Origin: Blepharisma stoltei
Lineage: Eukaryota > Ciliophora > Heterotrichea > Heterotrichida > Blepharismidae
Length of the DNA: 64,000 nt
Direction of reading: 5' to 3'
Assembly (NCBI GenBank): GCA_914767885.1
Contig: CAJZBQ010000011.1
Span: 372,001-436,000, forward strand
Within the stretch, counting starts at the first letter, position 1. Every line of letters starts with the position of its first letter. The notes under the pieces were generated by a model. The model worked only from the letters and a program-made list of their open reading frames with translations. It did not search any database and was not told where the DNA came from. This document shows positions 32,431 through 42,825 of this stretch, piece by piece. The position numbers and the translations under genes are program-made.

Positions 32431-34977
32431 ATGAGTGGTGATTTAGGCGCAAATTTCCAAGAGAATGATTTTATGAGCGGGCTCGAAGGGATTTCAAACA
32501 TCGACCGAGAAACCCTAGACCAAGCCCAGCAGTTTTATACTTATTTTAAGCAGCATGATCCACATTGAAGCGAAACCAAAGCAAACAACGTCAAAAGGTG
32601 CTCAATTCTGGTAGCATCGAAATCTGTTATTCTTCATACAATTGATGGTGAAGAAATCAAAGGAGATATGCTAAGCCTATCTCAAATAATCCGTGCTTCT
32701 TCTAATGTTGATATGCACTCCATAGTACACCAACTCAAAGAGTTTGTTTCAATTGTAAAAATCCCTGACCCTCTGTTACAAGATATTCAAGGTCTAATGA
32801 AGAATTTTGCGATTTCTTCGTTAATTTATAAAAAATTCCAAGAAAAATGAAAGCAGCTATTTTTTTTTGTATAGTTAAGGATGATTGTAATAATTTATAG
32901 AGACCAATTTTTTAGAATAGAATAGGCTTTGACTGTATTTTTTTATGGAAAATAAATATCCCAAGGGATAAATTTTCAAGGAGATGTTGATCATATTCAT
33001 CAAATTTTTCAAACATCATGGCTGCTAATAATTACAGCTAGAGCTTACTTATTAAACCGAAGTGAAGATATTTTCCAATGCGGATGCTTAATTATTGGGG
33101 TATTAAACTTAGTCATTACGAATTTACCTCATTCAATAACAACAAGCTTGAACACAGAAATTTTGCCTAACCTTTGTTCGCTTTTTCAAGCACAAGTAGA
33201 GCAAGCCTTGCCGTGGCTGGAAAGCCTTAATCGATTTTTCGCAGATTTAAAGGCAAAAGGAGTTGTTAAAGCTAAAGGTGATAGCCAGACAAGGATTTTC
33301 TCAGAAAATGTGATAAACTTCAATATCACAAGCTTAGGAAACTATTATCAGAAATCAGTTCACCTCAATGATTTTGACGAAAGAGATCTATCAGGCCCTA
33401 GCACCAAAATAGCAACACCTATGAAAAATCGAATAGGTTTGACTCCATTTACAAGGAGAGGAATCATTAAAAAAGGAATCACTGGAAGAACTCTCCACTG
33501 GGACGAAAATGAAAAAAAAATCGACATAAATTCAAATTTGCGTGAAATTCCTGTCCCCACTTCGCCGTTTGTGATACCACCAACTCCTATGACTTCTGCT
33601 ATGGAAATGAATTCCTGGCTTTCTAATGTGCTAGATGAAAACTACGAAAATGAGATGGAAGAAATTTGTGAAAGAATCAGCCCAGGACTGATTGATGAAG
33701 TTGAGTCAAGAGTGGATAGGCAAAGCCATATAATAGAAGAACTATTTGCAGAAAGAGGAGTTATTAGCATTAATGGGAATGACAGGGCTTTTATTGCGCA
33801 ATATTTCGAAGCAGCTGAAGGATTATTGGCACCTACGGCCCCAAAAAGAAATCATAAAGTGCAAGAAATTAGAAAACTATATGAGTTCTTTTTATTTAAA
33901 ATGGTAAAAGAGCAAGAAGAAAACAAATCAGGCCCTGAAAATGTCACAGAAATAATGAAAAATGATACATTCCACCAATCACTTTATGCATGTTGCTTAG
34001 AGTCAATTTTATACTCCTATAATGTCACTTCTATTTCTTTCGATGAAGTTTTGCTCTATACTAATGTGCTGCCTTTTGAGTTTTGGAAGCAAATCAATAA
34101 ATTTGGAACAATTGATAAAACTATGCCACTGCAGCTGAAAAGGCACTTCAAAGAAATCGAAGTAAAAATTTTGTCCCAGCTGGCGTGGAGAGAAAATAGC
34201 CCTGTTTATAAAGTAATTAAACAAGTAATCGCAAATGATGGGTTAGCTGATATAAAACATCAATCATTTGATATGTTTTTTAGAAGGTTTTTAAACCAAG
34301 CTGCCCAAAAGGTTTTAGATATAACAGCCTCACTGAATCTAGTTGAAGAAGTTAAGGAAAAAATTTGGAAAACAATAAAATTCTTGTTAAGTGAAAAAAC
34401 CGAAATTTTAATAAACAGGCATCTTGATCAGCTTATTTTGTGTACAATCTATGGGGTTTGCAAATTATCCGCATGCCCAATGGTCTTCAGAACTCTTGTA
34501 GATAAATATAGCACTATTTATAACGAAGAAGAAGGACTGTTTAATCATGTTTATATTGATTCTGAGCATAATGAAGATATCATTAAATTTTATAACAAAA
34601 TTTATTTGCCTGAAATGAAAGATTATTTAAGAACCAATTGCTTTATGGAGATACCCAGAATTGGGCAACTCTGTCCAGAAAGCCCGCTAAGAGCAAGTAT
34701 CCCTACTCCTCAGTTTGTTCCGCCTACTTTAGGAGTCACTACAATGATTTCTCCTATTAGATCTCCTTATCTAACTCCCAGAACTAAAACATTGTTCGCC
34801 ACACTTGAATCTCCTGCACAAGACAATAAAGGCGTCAGTCTTGTAATTCCTCAAAAATCATCAAGAGAGCTTGATTTCGACAGAAACGGGCCCACAAAGA
34901 AATTAAAAGTTTTCGCCCAAATTTTTGATAAACCTGAAAGCGAAAGTCTTGCTATGCCTTCTTTGAAAAAAGAATAA
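32431..34977 (+). CDS. retinoblastoma-family pocket protein
   Basis: About 815-819 residues with one IES near 32870-32970 removed and UGA as Trp. The N-terminal cyclin-like part includes KRCSILVASKSVIL and then LSLSQIIRASSN and FQTSWLLIITARAYLLN, the RB N-domain pattern. Pocket A is around NSWLSNVLDENYENEMEEICERISPGLIDEVESRVDRQ and LYACCLESILYSYN, pocket B around AAQKVLDITASLNL and HLDQLILCTIYGVCKL. Arg/Pro/Ser-rich linkers follow. RB proteins repress E2F genes. Assignment is firm at family level. Confidence 0.82.
32870..32970. mobile_element. short IES in the RB-like gene, 87 or 99 bp
   Basis: The left TA is at 32870-32871. The right TA may be 32957-32958 (87 bp, giving LFFFVSQGINFQG) or 32969-32970 (99 bp, giving LFFFVNFQG). 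Both restore the frame; the sequence alone does not decide. Confidence 0.7.
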
Positions 34978-35102
34978 ATTAATAGCATGCAAATAGATGA
35001 TATTTATAAGTTTAATTAGCAATATTATAAAACTTTCTTATGCGTATAATAAAATGGCTTTTTGAAGGCTTTTATCCAAGGTTTATTTTATAATTATTTA
35101 AT

Positions 35103-35534
35103 ATGTCATCATTTTGGGCACAAAAATCAATCACTCTTAGAGGAAAACGAAGAGGATGCCATCTCATCACAGATGAAATTTTATCTGCAGTCAATGAAGA
35201 GCTCTCTTCTATCAGAGTAGGAATCCTCTATCTATTTTGTGCCCATACATCATGCTCCTTATCTTTAAATGAGAATTATGATCCTGACGTAAGAAAAGAT
35301 TTTGAAGACGGATTAAACCGAATTGTTCCTGAAGAAGCAAAGTATAGACATACAACGGAAGGAAGAGATGACATGCCTGCACATTTGAAGACTTCTTTAG
35401 TTGGATCTTCTCATTTTATTCCTATTTCTAATGGGAGATTGATGCTAGGAACTTGGCAAGGAATTTATTTTTGTGAGCATAGAAATAGTCCATCGAACAG
35501 AGAGATTGTGATTACTATAAATGGATCTACATAA
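35103..35534 (+). CDS. YjbQ/UPF0047 family protein
   Basis: 143 residues, uninterrupted. LYLFCAHTSCSLSLNENYDPDVRKD, RIVPEEAKYRHTTEGRDDMPAHLKTSLVGSSHFIPI and GTWQGIYFCEHR are the signatures of the YjbQ family, a trimeric enzyme fold for which weak thiamine-phosphate synthase activity has been reported in bacteria. Full family length. ATAAAATGGC, a motif seen before several other genes here, is 47 nt upstream. Confidence 0.93.
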   Translation: MSSFWAQKSITLRGKRRGCHLITDEILSAVNEELSSIRVGILYLFCAHTSCSLSLNENYDPDVRKDFEDGLNRIVPEEAKYRHTTEGRDDMPAHLKTSLVGSSHFIPISNGRLMLGTWQGIYFCEHRNSPSNREIVITINGST

Positions 35535-35617
35535 GTAATTAAAAATTTTAAATAAAATAGATGATCTTTAGTGAATTTGCTATAGGTTATTAATTGAATA
35601 AATATTAATTATGCTAG

Positions 35618-35980
35618 TTATGAATCAGATATTCTCTTGCCTAAATTAACTGAATCCTTTTTTAAGACATGCAATAGGGTTTGAGAGCTTTCAAGAATTT
35701 TCATATAAGCTGCTTCAGTTTCTTGAATAGTTCTATCATATTCATTCCTTGTTTGATGTTTTTTATTCAAGCTTTCTACATATTTGCTACCATTAACTTT
35801 TCCTAGTTTTTCGCTAAGCCCGGCAAGTTGCAATTCAAGTGTGCTTTTTTCTTGCCTAATTTGTTCAATTTTCAGATCCAGTTCTGATTTTTGTTCTTTT
35901 AGCTCTTCCAAATACACTGCAAGCTGATTGTTGCAGCTTTGCAAAGACGCTCCCTAATTTATTTATACCTGAGAAGTCAT
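35618..35980 (-). CDS. SSNA1/DIP13 centriolar microtubule protein
   Basis: 115 residues after splicing one 15-nt intron (35954-35968) that hides the true start: exon 1 encodes only MTSQ. The rest, [49 protein letters not shown], matches SSNA1 (NA14, Chlamydomonas DIP13) almost end to end. These proteins form fibrils on centrioles and basal bodies and act in microtubule branching and severing. The start is 4 bp from the stop of the upstream gene. Confidence 0.93.
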
Positions 35981-35984
35981 TTAA

Positions 35985-38900
35985 TTATAATCAAATTACT
36001 ATAAAAAGTTATACCAAAATTGCCTAAATATTTTTTTACTTCAAAAAGCGTTTGGTGAGACTTAAAAACCATGCCATTATAGATCTCGAAGTCTTCATTT
36101 AAATACAGTCACGTTCCATTTGTGCTAGATCTTTGAGTATCTATATCTCCGTCCCCCAGTGTTCACCCAGAAATTGGATTATAGTAAATTGTGCATTGAA
36201 TTTTTGATAATAAAGGATCATCAATTTTTAAATTGCAGCTCATATGTCGCCCAATCCTGATAATTGAATCAATTTCTCTATAACTTTTTATTTCTCCTGC
36301 TACGTTCCCACCATAAACTTTTAAAATTAATCTTACTGAATGCTCTGTGTTCTGCTTAAGTAAATTTATAACTATAAAACTTTCCCCAATGTTTATCAGC
36401 ATGTTGTTTTTTAATATCTATAATAAAGTTTACAAGTGCATAATCAAGCTTTACAAATACCCCAAATCCTTTTGCAAGATCTCGAATTCTATTCTATTCT
36501 ATTAAATTAAATTTATACGCTTAATGTCCCTTACGGGGTTGCCCATCCCAGAGCTTCCGCCTGCCTATGGCACATCGGGCCCACCGGCCTCTGGGTCGAC
36601 CAGTCTTGTTCGCCAAGGTGCACCTAGTCGCAGGTGTTGCCGACTTCGACGGCTCATGACTGAGCTACTTCGCTTGAGGACATGGGTTGCCATTCCGAAA
36701 ATCCATAAAAAATGGATTTTCTGGTAGGCTCTCGGCAAAAAGGAAAACACGAAGCCTGGGACGTAACGCCCAGTTTCACGCTAGGGAGTTTCCCGATTGG
36801 TCCTAACGGACTCTGCTGAGCTTCCCCTTTCCAACTCGCGTGCCTCCTTCCCCATGAGGAAAAAACATCCCTGAAAATAGACTTGGGCTAGGCTCTGAGC
36901 TCCACCAGAATTGCTTACCTAGCATTGCTGTCCCTTTCTGAGATGCAAAACCTTGCCGGATATAATTAAAATATGAGTCGAGGCTGCATGGCCGGGAGGC
37001 CATGCCCAGACGAAGACGCCATATTTTAATTATGCAAGATCTCGAATTCAGTAAGAATCTTTATCAATTTTATAAAAAATCACAAAATTTCTACCTCTGT
37101 TATTGTCTTCCATTTCTCTGTCTTTTAAATTAAATTAAACGATTATGCTAACTCCCCCCCCCCCTCCGTGAGCGAACAAAACCATTAGAAAAATCCCTAT
37201 TTTTTTGGTCAAAAACCCACCCTCCGTGAGCGAACAAAAAATTTTTTTACATATATTTTTATATATAGTTTATTATATCTATATTTAATACAAATAAAGA
37301 GGATAATATTGAAAAATAATTATTAAGTTTGTTTGATATATTATTCAAAGGGTTAAAAAAAAGAATACCATAAGTGAAAAGGTTGAATTTAACAATTTTA
37401 AATTTAAGACAAAAAAAAATGAATAGAAGAAATCGATTAGATAATTAACTTCTTCATATTAACTTGATGGCTGAAAAATCTTTGGATGATTAACGCCATA
37501 AGAACCCGTCAACTCAAATGATTTTCTGACAAGTTGAGGGCTTACAGCATCTCACGCCTTTGAAGCAATGTTTATCAGTTGCTGGCGATCAAGAGCTTTG
37601 AGGTTTCCAGTTCTTTTCGATCTTCTTTCAATCTGCTCTGTTTGGAATTTGATTCTGAAATCTGTTGTTTTTGATTTGAAATTTGCAATTACCAGTGCGT
37701 CAAGTGGTTGCAAATACTTTGTGCACCCTCCAGGGATCACAATTTTGGTTGCATCTAAATCTGAAATTGCATTAGAAATCATGATAGTTTTATGACTTCC
37801 AGCCTGATCATAAATCAGCAGTTGGTTTTCTCGTCTCAATATTGTTCTGAGGTAGTCATTTAAGAATCTGGTCAGAAATGTAGCCAGATTTATTTGATTT
37901 TATGATGACATTTTCTGGAATATTCAGTCTTTCTCTTACAAGGTTCGGGATCTGGCCATTTTTCTCTTGAAAAATGAGCAAAGCAGGCATTTTTTTCTCC
38001 ATCAGCTCTAATCATAAGCATAACAGTGATAAAATGGTTCATTTTAGCTGATTGAAAGCCTAGAATTCGTTGAGTTCCCTTGAAATCATAAGTGAACTTG
38101 CTTTTTACATCTCAATCAAATCTCGTTTCATCGAAATTGTAAATGTTAGATGGAACGAATTGAGGAAGCAATGACGCTAAAATCATCTAGGTATTGCCTG
38201 ACAAGTTCTGCCTCTTTTTCGATTGGCTTAATGCTTGAGGCATTGATTTTTCTGAAAGATAAATTATTTCTGGTCCTAAATCCTTGCCACCATTTATCTC
38301 CACAGCCGAATCGCGCCAATCCCATTTCTGCCGCCAAACTTTTTGCTTTCTCCTCAATCGTTGATCTGAGAACCTGAATACCTTGCTCACGGATTGCAGT
38401 AAACCAATGAACTAGTTCTTTCTCTAGCTCTGGAAATTGAGTGAAGCTTTCTAATTTTAATTTCTTATCAGATTTTACTGATTTCTTCAACTCATCAAGC
38501 TTATTCACCCATTCGGAAATCGAGCTAAAGGAGTTGACATGAAACTTTGCAGCAACATCTCTCATGCTCATCTCATTTTGGTGTTGAATGTAAAATTCAG
38601 CAATTTCAACTTTCTGCCAAATTTCAATGTACTTTCTTTTCCCTTTGTACATTTTTATTATGATTTATAGAGAATTTGCTTATTATATTAAATAAGAAAA
38701 TATATAAAATATTTTAACTGAATGCATATATTTATTACTAATAGGTTTATTGATTATTAAATTATTGAAAAATTAAGCTGTGTTTTACCTTTAATCAAAT
38801 GGTATTCTTTTTTTTTTGGGAAATTCCCTTACTCTCCCCCCATAATATTTTTAAAATAATTTTCAACTTATAAAAAAATATTATTTTACAATTAAAAATT

Positions 38901-39709
38901 TATATATAATTTTTTTTAAAAAATAAAAATTAACCCCCCTCCGTGAGCGAACAAAAAATTTTTTGTTCGCTCACGGAGGGGGGGGGGGAGTAAGGTTATA
39001 AGTGGATAAAACTACTACCAGTCGCCCATCTTGGCTCAATAATACCGCTATTTTTGATTTCCTGCCTGAACCACTTGACCAAGGGACAGCTCCCTAAGGC
39101 ATGGCCACCGACTATAGAGTACACTGATGATCCTGATGAGGAAATATCATGTTGTAGGTAAAACCTGTTTAGCCCATCTGGCAGGGACAGGAAAAACTTC
39201 TGGGGAAAAGCAAAATTCCCTCTTCGGCAAGGCATTTCCAAACCTGAAGACCTACTTCAAAAGGGGCAGAGGTCCTGTTTTAAGCTTCATCATTATGTCA
39301 CGACGTCATCATTCTATTTTCTGTCTTTTAAAGGAATCACAAAATCATTGACAATCTGAGATTTTAGCTTTTTTTTGCAGCCAAAAAATGTAAATCCATC
39401 ATAAGCATTTCTAAGAGATCCAACCAATCCTGTAGGCTTAAAGGTCAAAATAGATCCTTTTGTAAGATTTTCAGAATTTAAAACCTTTAGTTGTAAAGCT
39501 TTTCCATTAGTAAGTGCTTGCAATTGGGCTTTTTTAGCATCAATATTACTCATATCAATGTCAATATTTGAAATAATTGAGGAAAATAGATCAGAAGGTC
39601 TTTGAAATGAATTCCTTGAGTTAGTTTTGTTTTTTGCTGCATATAAAGAAATTTCGCTGTTCCTGTTTGTTGAATTTGCATCACAGCAGCCGAAGACATT
39701 ATTTCCCAT
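35985..39709 (-). CDS. acylated FHA-domain protein, split by a 2.2-kb IES and a retroposon-like insert
   Basis: 309 residues after removing 2,203 bp (37126-39329), 560 bp (between 17-bp repeats at 36473 and 37033) and two 16-nt introns (36418-36433, 35999-36014); the total is then divisible by three. It starts MGNNVFGCCDANS (Gly2 myristoylation, Cys palmitoylation). A unique region follows, then the FHA domain: RIGRHMSCNLKIDDPLLSKIQCTI and RSSTNGTWLYLNE, with the phosphothreonine-binding R, S and N in place. Trp is encoded by TGA at two FHA sites. The stop at 35985 assumes the second intron; unspliced, the frame would overlap the next start. Confidence 0.8.
36473..37049 (-). mobile_element. 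GC-rich retroposon-like insert inside the FHA gene
   Basis: A 17-bp target duplication TGCAAGATCTCGAATTC flanks it (36473-36489, 37033-37049). The left edge is a TATTCTATTCTATT simple repeat, a 3' tail if the element reads on the minus strand; the other edge begins AAAATATGGCG on that strand. GC-rich inside, no TIR and no convincing protein. Removal plus one duplication copy restores SYWIRDLAKGFG. No TA pair at the ends. Confidence 0.85.
37149..38992 (-). mobile_element. pogo-type transposon with BogoMITE ends
   Basis: 1.84 kb between TA dinucleotides. The left end (TAACTCCCCCCCCCCTCCGTG, inner motif near 37221) and right end (hairpin GTGAGCGAACAAAA...TTTTGTTCGCTCAC, GGGGAGTA) are those of the roughly 390-bp MITEs, while the middle carries a transposase. 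This makes it the presumable parent type of the MITEs. It lies within another repeat. Confidence 0.92.
37459..38652 (-). pseudogene. pogo-family transposase, frameshifted
   Basis: N-terminal half: a CENP-B/Psq-type HTH (YKGKRKYIEIWQKVEIAEFY, SMRDVAAKFHVNSFSSISEW), then a second HTH (ALAAEMGLARFGCGDKWWQG-like region). DDE_1 domain: first Asp in NIYNFDETRFDW, second in LLIYDQAGSHKT, third in TKYLQPLDALVIANFKSK. About three frame changes separate these parts: near 38183-38190, at the A-run near 38000 and near 37860. A 16-nt GT...AG stretch near 38195-38210 could alternatively be an intron. Inactive as it stands unless these are base-call errors. Confidence 0.85.
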
Positions 39710-39737
39710 TTAAAATTTAAGCAATTAAAGACTGTAA

Positions 39738-40407
39738 TTAAGGTATAGAGGTTTCCTCTATATAGCGCTGAAAAGCGCAGACATTTTCCCAGGAGCTTTC
39801 CAAGTTCGTCGGACCAAATCGCTTTTTGGTCCGACCAAGGCATTGATTTGGTGCAACCAACCGATAAATTCCGATCAGAATTTATCGGCCTTACAGCGCC
39901 AAACATAGGAAACTTCTATAATATAAGGTAGGTTCGTAGCTGTTGCTCTCCTGTGTCTTTCAATTGTTTTCGGAAGCCAAAATTGGGGCTAACACAGCTT
40001 CTTTTTGAGGAAACTCTATCAAATGCTTGATAGAAATCTATTAAATGCTTCCCCATTAGATAGGCAATTACAATTGATGAGCTTCGGGATATCCCTGCTG
40101 CACAGTGAACAAGGACATTTTCGCCTGCTGATAAGTGCTGATGAATAAATTGGAGAGCTGATGGTAAATGTTTAGCTAAATCTTGGTAAGGATTATCCCA
40201 AATTTCAACGAAATGATAAGTTATTCAATCAAATCTTTCTGTGTATTGGCTTTCTAAGGCTTGGACTATATATTTGATATTGTGTGCCCTGAGCAGTTCC
40301 TCACACTCTGCAGCTCTCATACATCCAAGATACAAGCCTTGCTCAATTTCATGCATAGGCTCGTAATAAAACCCAAAATAGTTGTTTGCTTCATCAAGAT
40401 CTACCAT
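39738..40407 (-). CDS. dual-specificity protein phosphatase (copy 1)
   Basis: 163 residues after removing the 178-bp foldback IES at the extreme 3' end and reading TGA as Trp at two sites (first at 40222). YYEPMHEIEQGLYLG, IKYIVQAL and the active-site loop VLVHCAAGISRSSSIVIAYLMGK (HCxxGxSRS) define an atypical DUSP. Paralogue of 58503-58991 (same length, same MHEIExxLYLG opening). With the IES retained the protein would end two residues differently. The stop lies 28 bp before the FHA start. Start chosen at the second ATG by comparison with the paralogue. Confidence 0.88.
39744..39923. mobile_element. foldback IES, 178 bp, at the DUSP 3' end
   Basis: Starts TATAGAGGTTTCCTCTATAT and ends with the inverted GGAAACTTCTATAATATA. 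The stem continues through GCGCTG/CAGCGC and GGTC(C)GACCAA near the tip. Related to the elements at 11130 and 31326. Confidence 0.82.
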
Positions 40408-40552
40408 TTTAAATGTTTTAAGAGATAAAAGTTTGAACAAATTTAAATGAATTGTTCATATTTTTATATAAGTTTAAACATTTATTGAGTTACCTCAAAA
40501 ATGGCATTTGCTTGATCACCAGTAAAGCAGGTTAATGCCTAATTTAAAATTC

Positions 40553-40905
40553 TGACTCCCCCCTCCGTGAGTGAACAAAAAAAATTTGTGTTCACTCACG
40601 GAGGGGTTAAAAAAATTTATATATAAATTTTATAAAAAATACTTTTTTTCTAAATTTAAAAAAAAATCCTAATTCGCAAAAATTGGAAAGCAAATATTAA
40701 TTTAATTTTGTAAAATTTAGATTTTAAAAAGCAATTCGTTTAAAATTTAAACAGAATCAGCTCTAGATTTTCATTATACTAATTATCATTTATATATCAA
40801 TTTTTTTTCCATAAAAAATTTTTGTTCACTCATGGAGGGTGGGTTTTTGGGCAAAAAATAGCGATTTTTCTAATGGTTTTGTTCACTCACGGAAGGGGGG
40901 AGTGA
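40553..40905. mobile_element. BogoMITE-type element flanked by TGA instead of TA
   Basis: Hairpin end at left (TGACTCCCCCCTCCGTGAGTG), two-motif end at right (GGGGGGAGTGA). It is intact in layout, about 350 bp, but both sides read TGA where all other copies have TA. Confidence 0.88.
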
Positions 40906-41047
40906 GCATGTGTATTATAGCTTATCCATTAAAGAGAAGCAAATTAATTCTTCTGAAAGTTTAATTTTGAATTTCATCCATAAAAATATATTTTTTATTG
41001 TAAAATAAATTACATAAAAAAGATTAAGCACTATTTATTTATATATT

Positions 41048-41682
41048 TACAAATAAGAATATACATAAAATGGCCGAGACGAGCGACCCTTCTCCCTGTG
41101 GCGGGTGTCCTTATGTATATCTGGGCGTGGCTTTGGTGTAAAGAGCTACCCAAGAGTTGGGTTTGCTTCGAGGCGAGAGGCCCAGCACTATTTCTGCTAA
41201 TTAGTGGACTGACCAGAGAGGCAGTTTTTGTATCTTTTTTGCCAACAGCACCCAGGCCAGGTTGGCTTCTGATAGAGGTAAGACGACCCATCCTCCTAGG
41301 CTACTCAGTGACCTGTCTCAAATCGCATAAGCGGTTGAGTTTTCATTTGGTCTTGAGCTTGGGAAAAAGGGAAGGCAGGCTAGACAAGAATCTTAAGCAC
41401 GACAGTCTCTCGTCGAAAAGGGATCGTGAAAGGGGCATTCTGACTTAAGCTAAGTGGGTTGGGTATGCTGGCTGCTTTAGTTGTAAATGGAGTCTCCGTC
41501 AAAATCCTTATGACTCAGATCATGCAGAAATAATACTTCTGCCAAAAAGACGGGGGTTTTGGTCAAGACTCAGGTTAAACGTGACGCACCCACCCTATGG
41601 CTCACGTTGTGAAATGCATGGTGCTCAGGAAGTGGGGACTATAAATACACAGCTTTAATCTTATCTAACCTACAAATAAGAA
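41048..41682 (+). mobile_element. GC-rich retroposon-like insert, intergenic
   Basis: A 12-bp duplication TACAAATAAGAA flanks it (41048-41059, 41671-41682). It starts TATACATAAAATGGCCGAGAC and ends with a TAATCTTATCTAACC tail. GC-rich; no family protein recognised. Same layout as the inserts at 36473 and 49078. Confidence 0.75.
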
Positions 41683-41825
41683 AGCTCTAATTGTGGTAAA
41701 AGTAAACTAAAAGCTATTTCTTGGGCTTAGATTAATCCAATCAAAAGGGAAATCATGGACATTTTTGTTCAAAATGATTGTTGATTAAATAATGATGGAT
41801 CATTAAGAAATAATATGAATAAATC

Positions 41826-42128
41826 TAACTCCCCCCTCTGTGAGCGAGCAAAAGCATTAGAAAAATCCATATTTTTTTCCAAAAGCCCACCCTCTATAGC
41901 TAACAAAAATTTTTTATGGAAAAATTTTTGATATATAAGTAATTATTAGTATAACGAAATCTTGAGCTAATTCTGTTTAATTTTAAACAAATTGCGTTTT
42001 TTAAAAAATAAATTTTATAAATTAAATTAATATTTGCTTTCCAATTTTTGCGAATTAGGATTTTTTTAAAATTTAACCCCTCCGTTAGCGAACAAGATGT
42101 TTTTGTTCGCTCACGGAGGGGGGGAGTA
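41826..42128. mobile_element. BogoMITE-type element, intergenic
   Basis: TAACTCCCCCCTCTGTGAGCG at left, GCTCACGGAGGGGGGGAGTA at right; somewhat decayed inside. Confidence 0.88.
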
Positions 42129-42411
42129 AGAAACATTGGCAATCGTTATAGAAATCATAAAATTTTGCTTTATTATGCTAAAAGCTTTTTTATTCTCACG
42201 AAATTAAAATAAAAGATACTAATGAGTATGATTTCGTTCTAGATTTAAATTTTTTGGTTATAAGCTAAAATTTTAAATTTTATGATAAACTGCTGCTATC
42301 AGGCTTAATGACTGTTCACATATTTAATATCTAAAAATTAAAATTTTTCAAACCCTAGCTGCAAAGCTGAAACCACTAATCTACCCTTTGAAAATTTCTC
42401 CACAATATTCC

Positions 42412-42727
42412 TAACTCCCTCCACTCTGTGAGCGAATGAATTTTTTTTGTTCGCTCATTGAGGGGATGGAAATATACAAATTTTTTTTCGAATAAAATAA
42501 ATTTCAGAATAATTGGAAAGCATATATTAATTTTTAATTTGTAAATTTATGCTTTAAAAGCTGTTTAAAATTAAGAGAACTAACTAAAGATTTTCATTAT
42601 AAAAACTATCACTTATATATCAAAATATTTTTTCATAAAAAAAATTTTCGATTAAAAAAATTTTTTGTTCGCTTCGATGTGGGCTTTTGAGTGAAAATAA
42701 AGGTCTTTCGCTCATTGAGGGAGAGTA
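42412..42727. mobile_element. BogoMITE-type element, diverged
   Basis: TAACTCCCTCCACTCTGTGAG at left with a hairpin, CGCTCATTGAGGGAGAGTA at right. Lies just downstream of the first MGCG gene. Confidence 0.8.
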
Positions 42728-42825
42728 ACGAATTTTTCTTTCTAGTTTCAGAAACTCCTATCCTTAATTAGCATTAATTATAGCTGTTCTACTCTATTGA
42801 ACAGGCTTTTTATAATCACACAGCT

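Larger units (their letters stand above)
37126..39330. mobile_element. composite IES, 2,203 bp, in the FHA gene
   Basis: The word TCTGTCTTTTAAA occurs at 37117-37129 and 39320-39332 and includes a TA. Removing one copy plus the interior gives VIPLKDREMEDNNRGRNF. Inside is a repeat homologous to the 17.2-kb element (38993-39319 plus a 3' tail with AAATTAAATTAAAC at 37128-37148), into which a pogo transposon is inserted at a TA. Confidence 0.85.

Noticed and set aside
36565-37003. Open frames in the GC-rich island of the FHA gene
   Set aside because: Short frames on both strands with no shared protein among island copies; GC-rich sequence naturally lacks stops.
38183-38215. 16-nt intron in the transposase
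   Set aside because: GTCAGGCAATACCTAG would restore frame but removes residues expected between the two domains and starts GTC, unlike the GTA introns elsewhere; a frameshift is simpler, and two further frame breaks exist.
41048-41682. rRNA or other structural RNA gene as an explanation of the GC-rich island
   Set aside because: No recognisable rRNA or tRNA core sequences; flanking duplication and tail fit a retroposon better.
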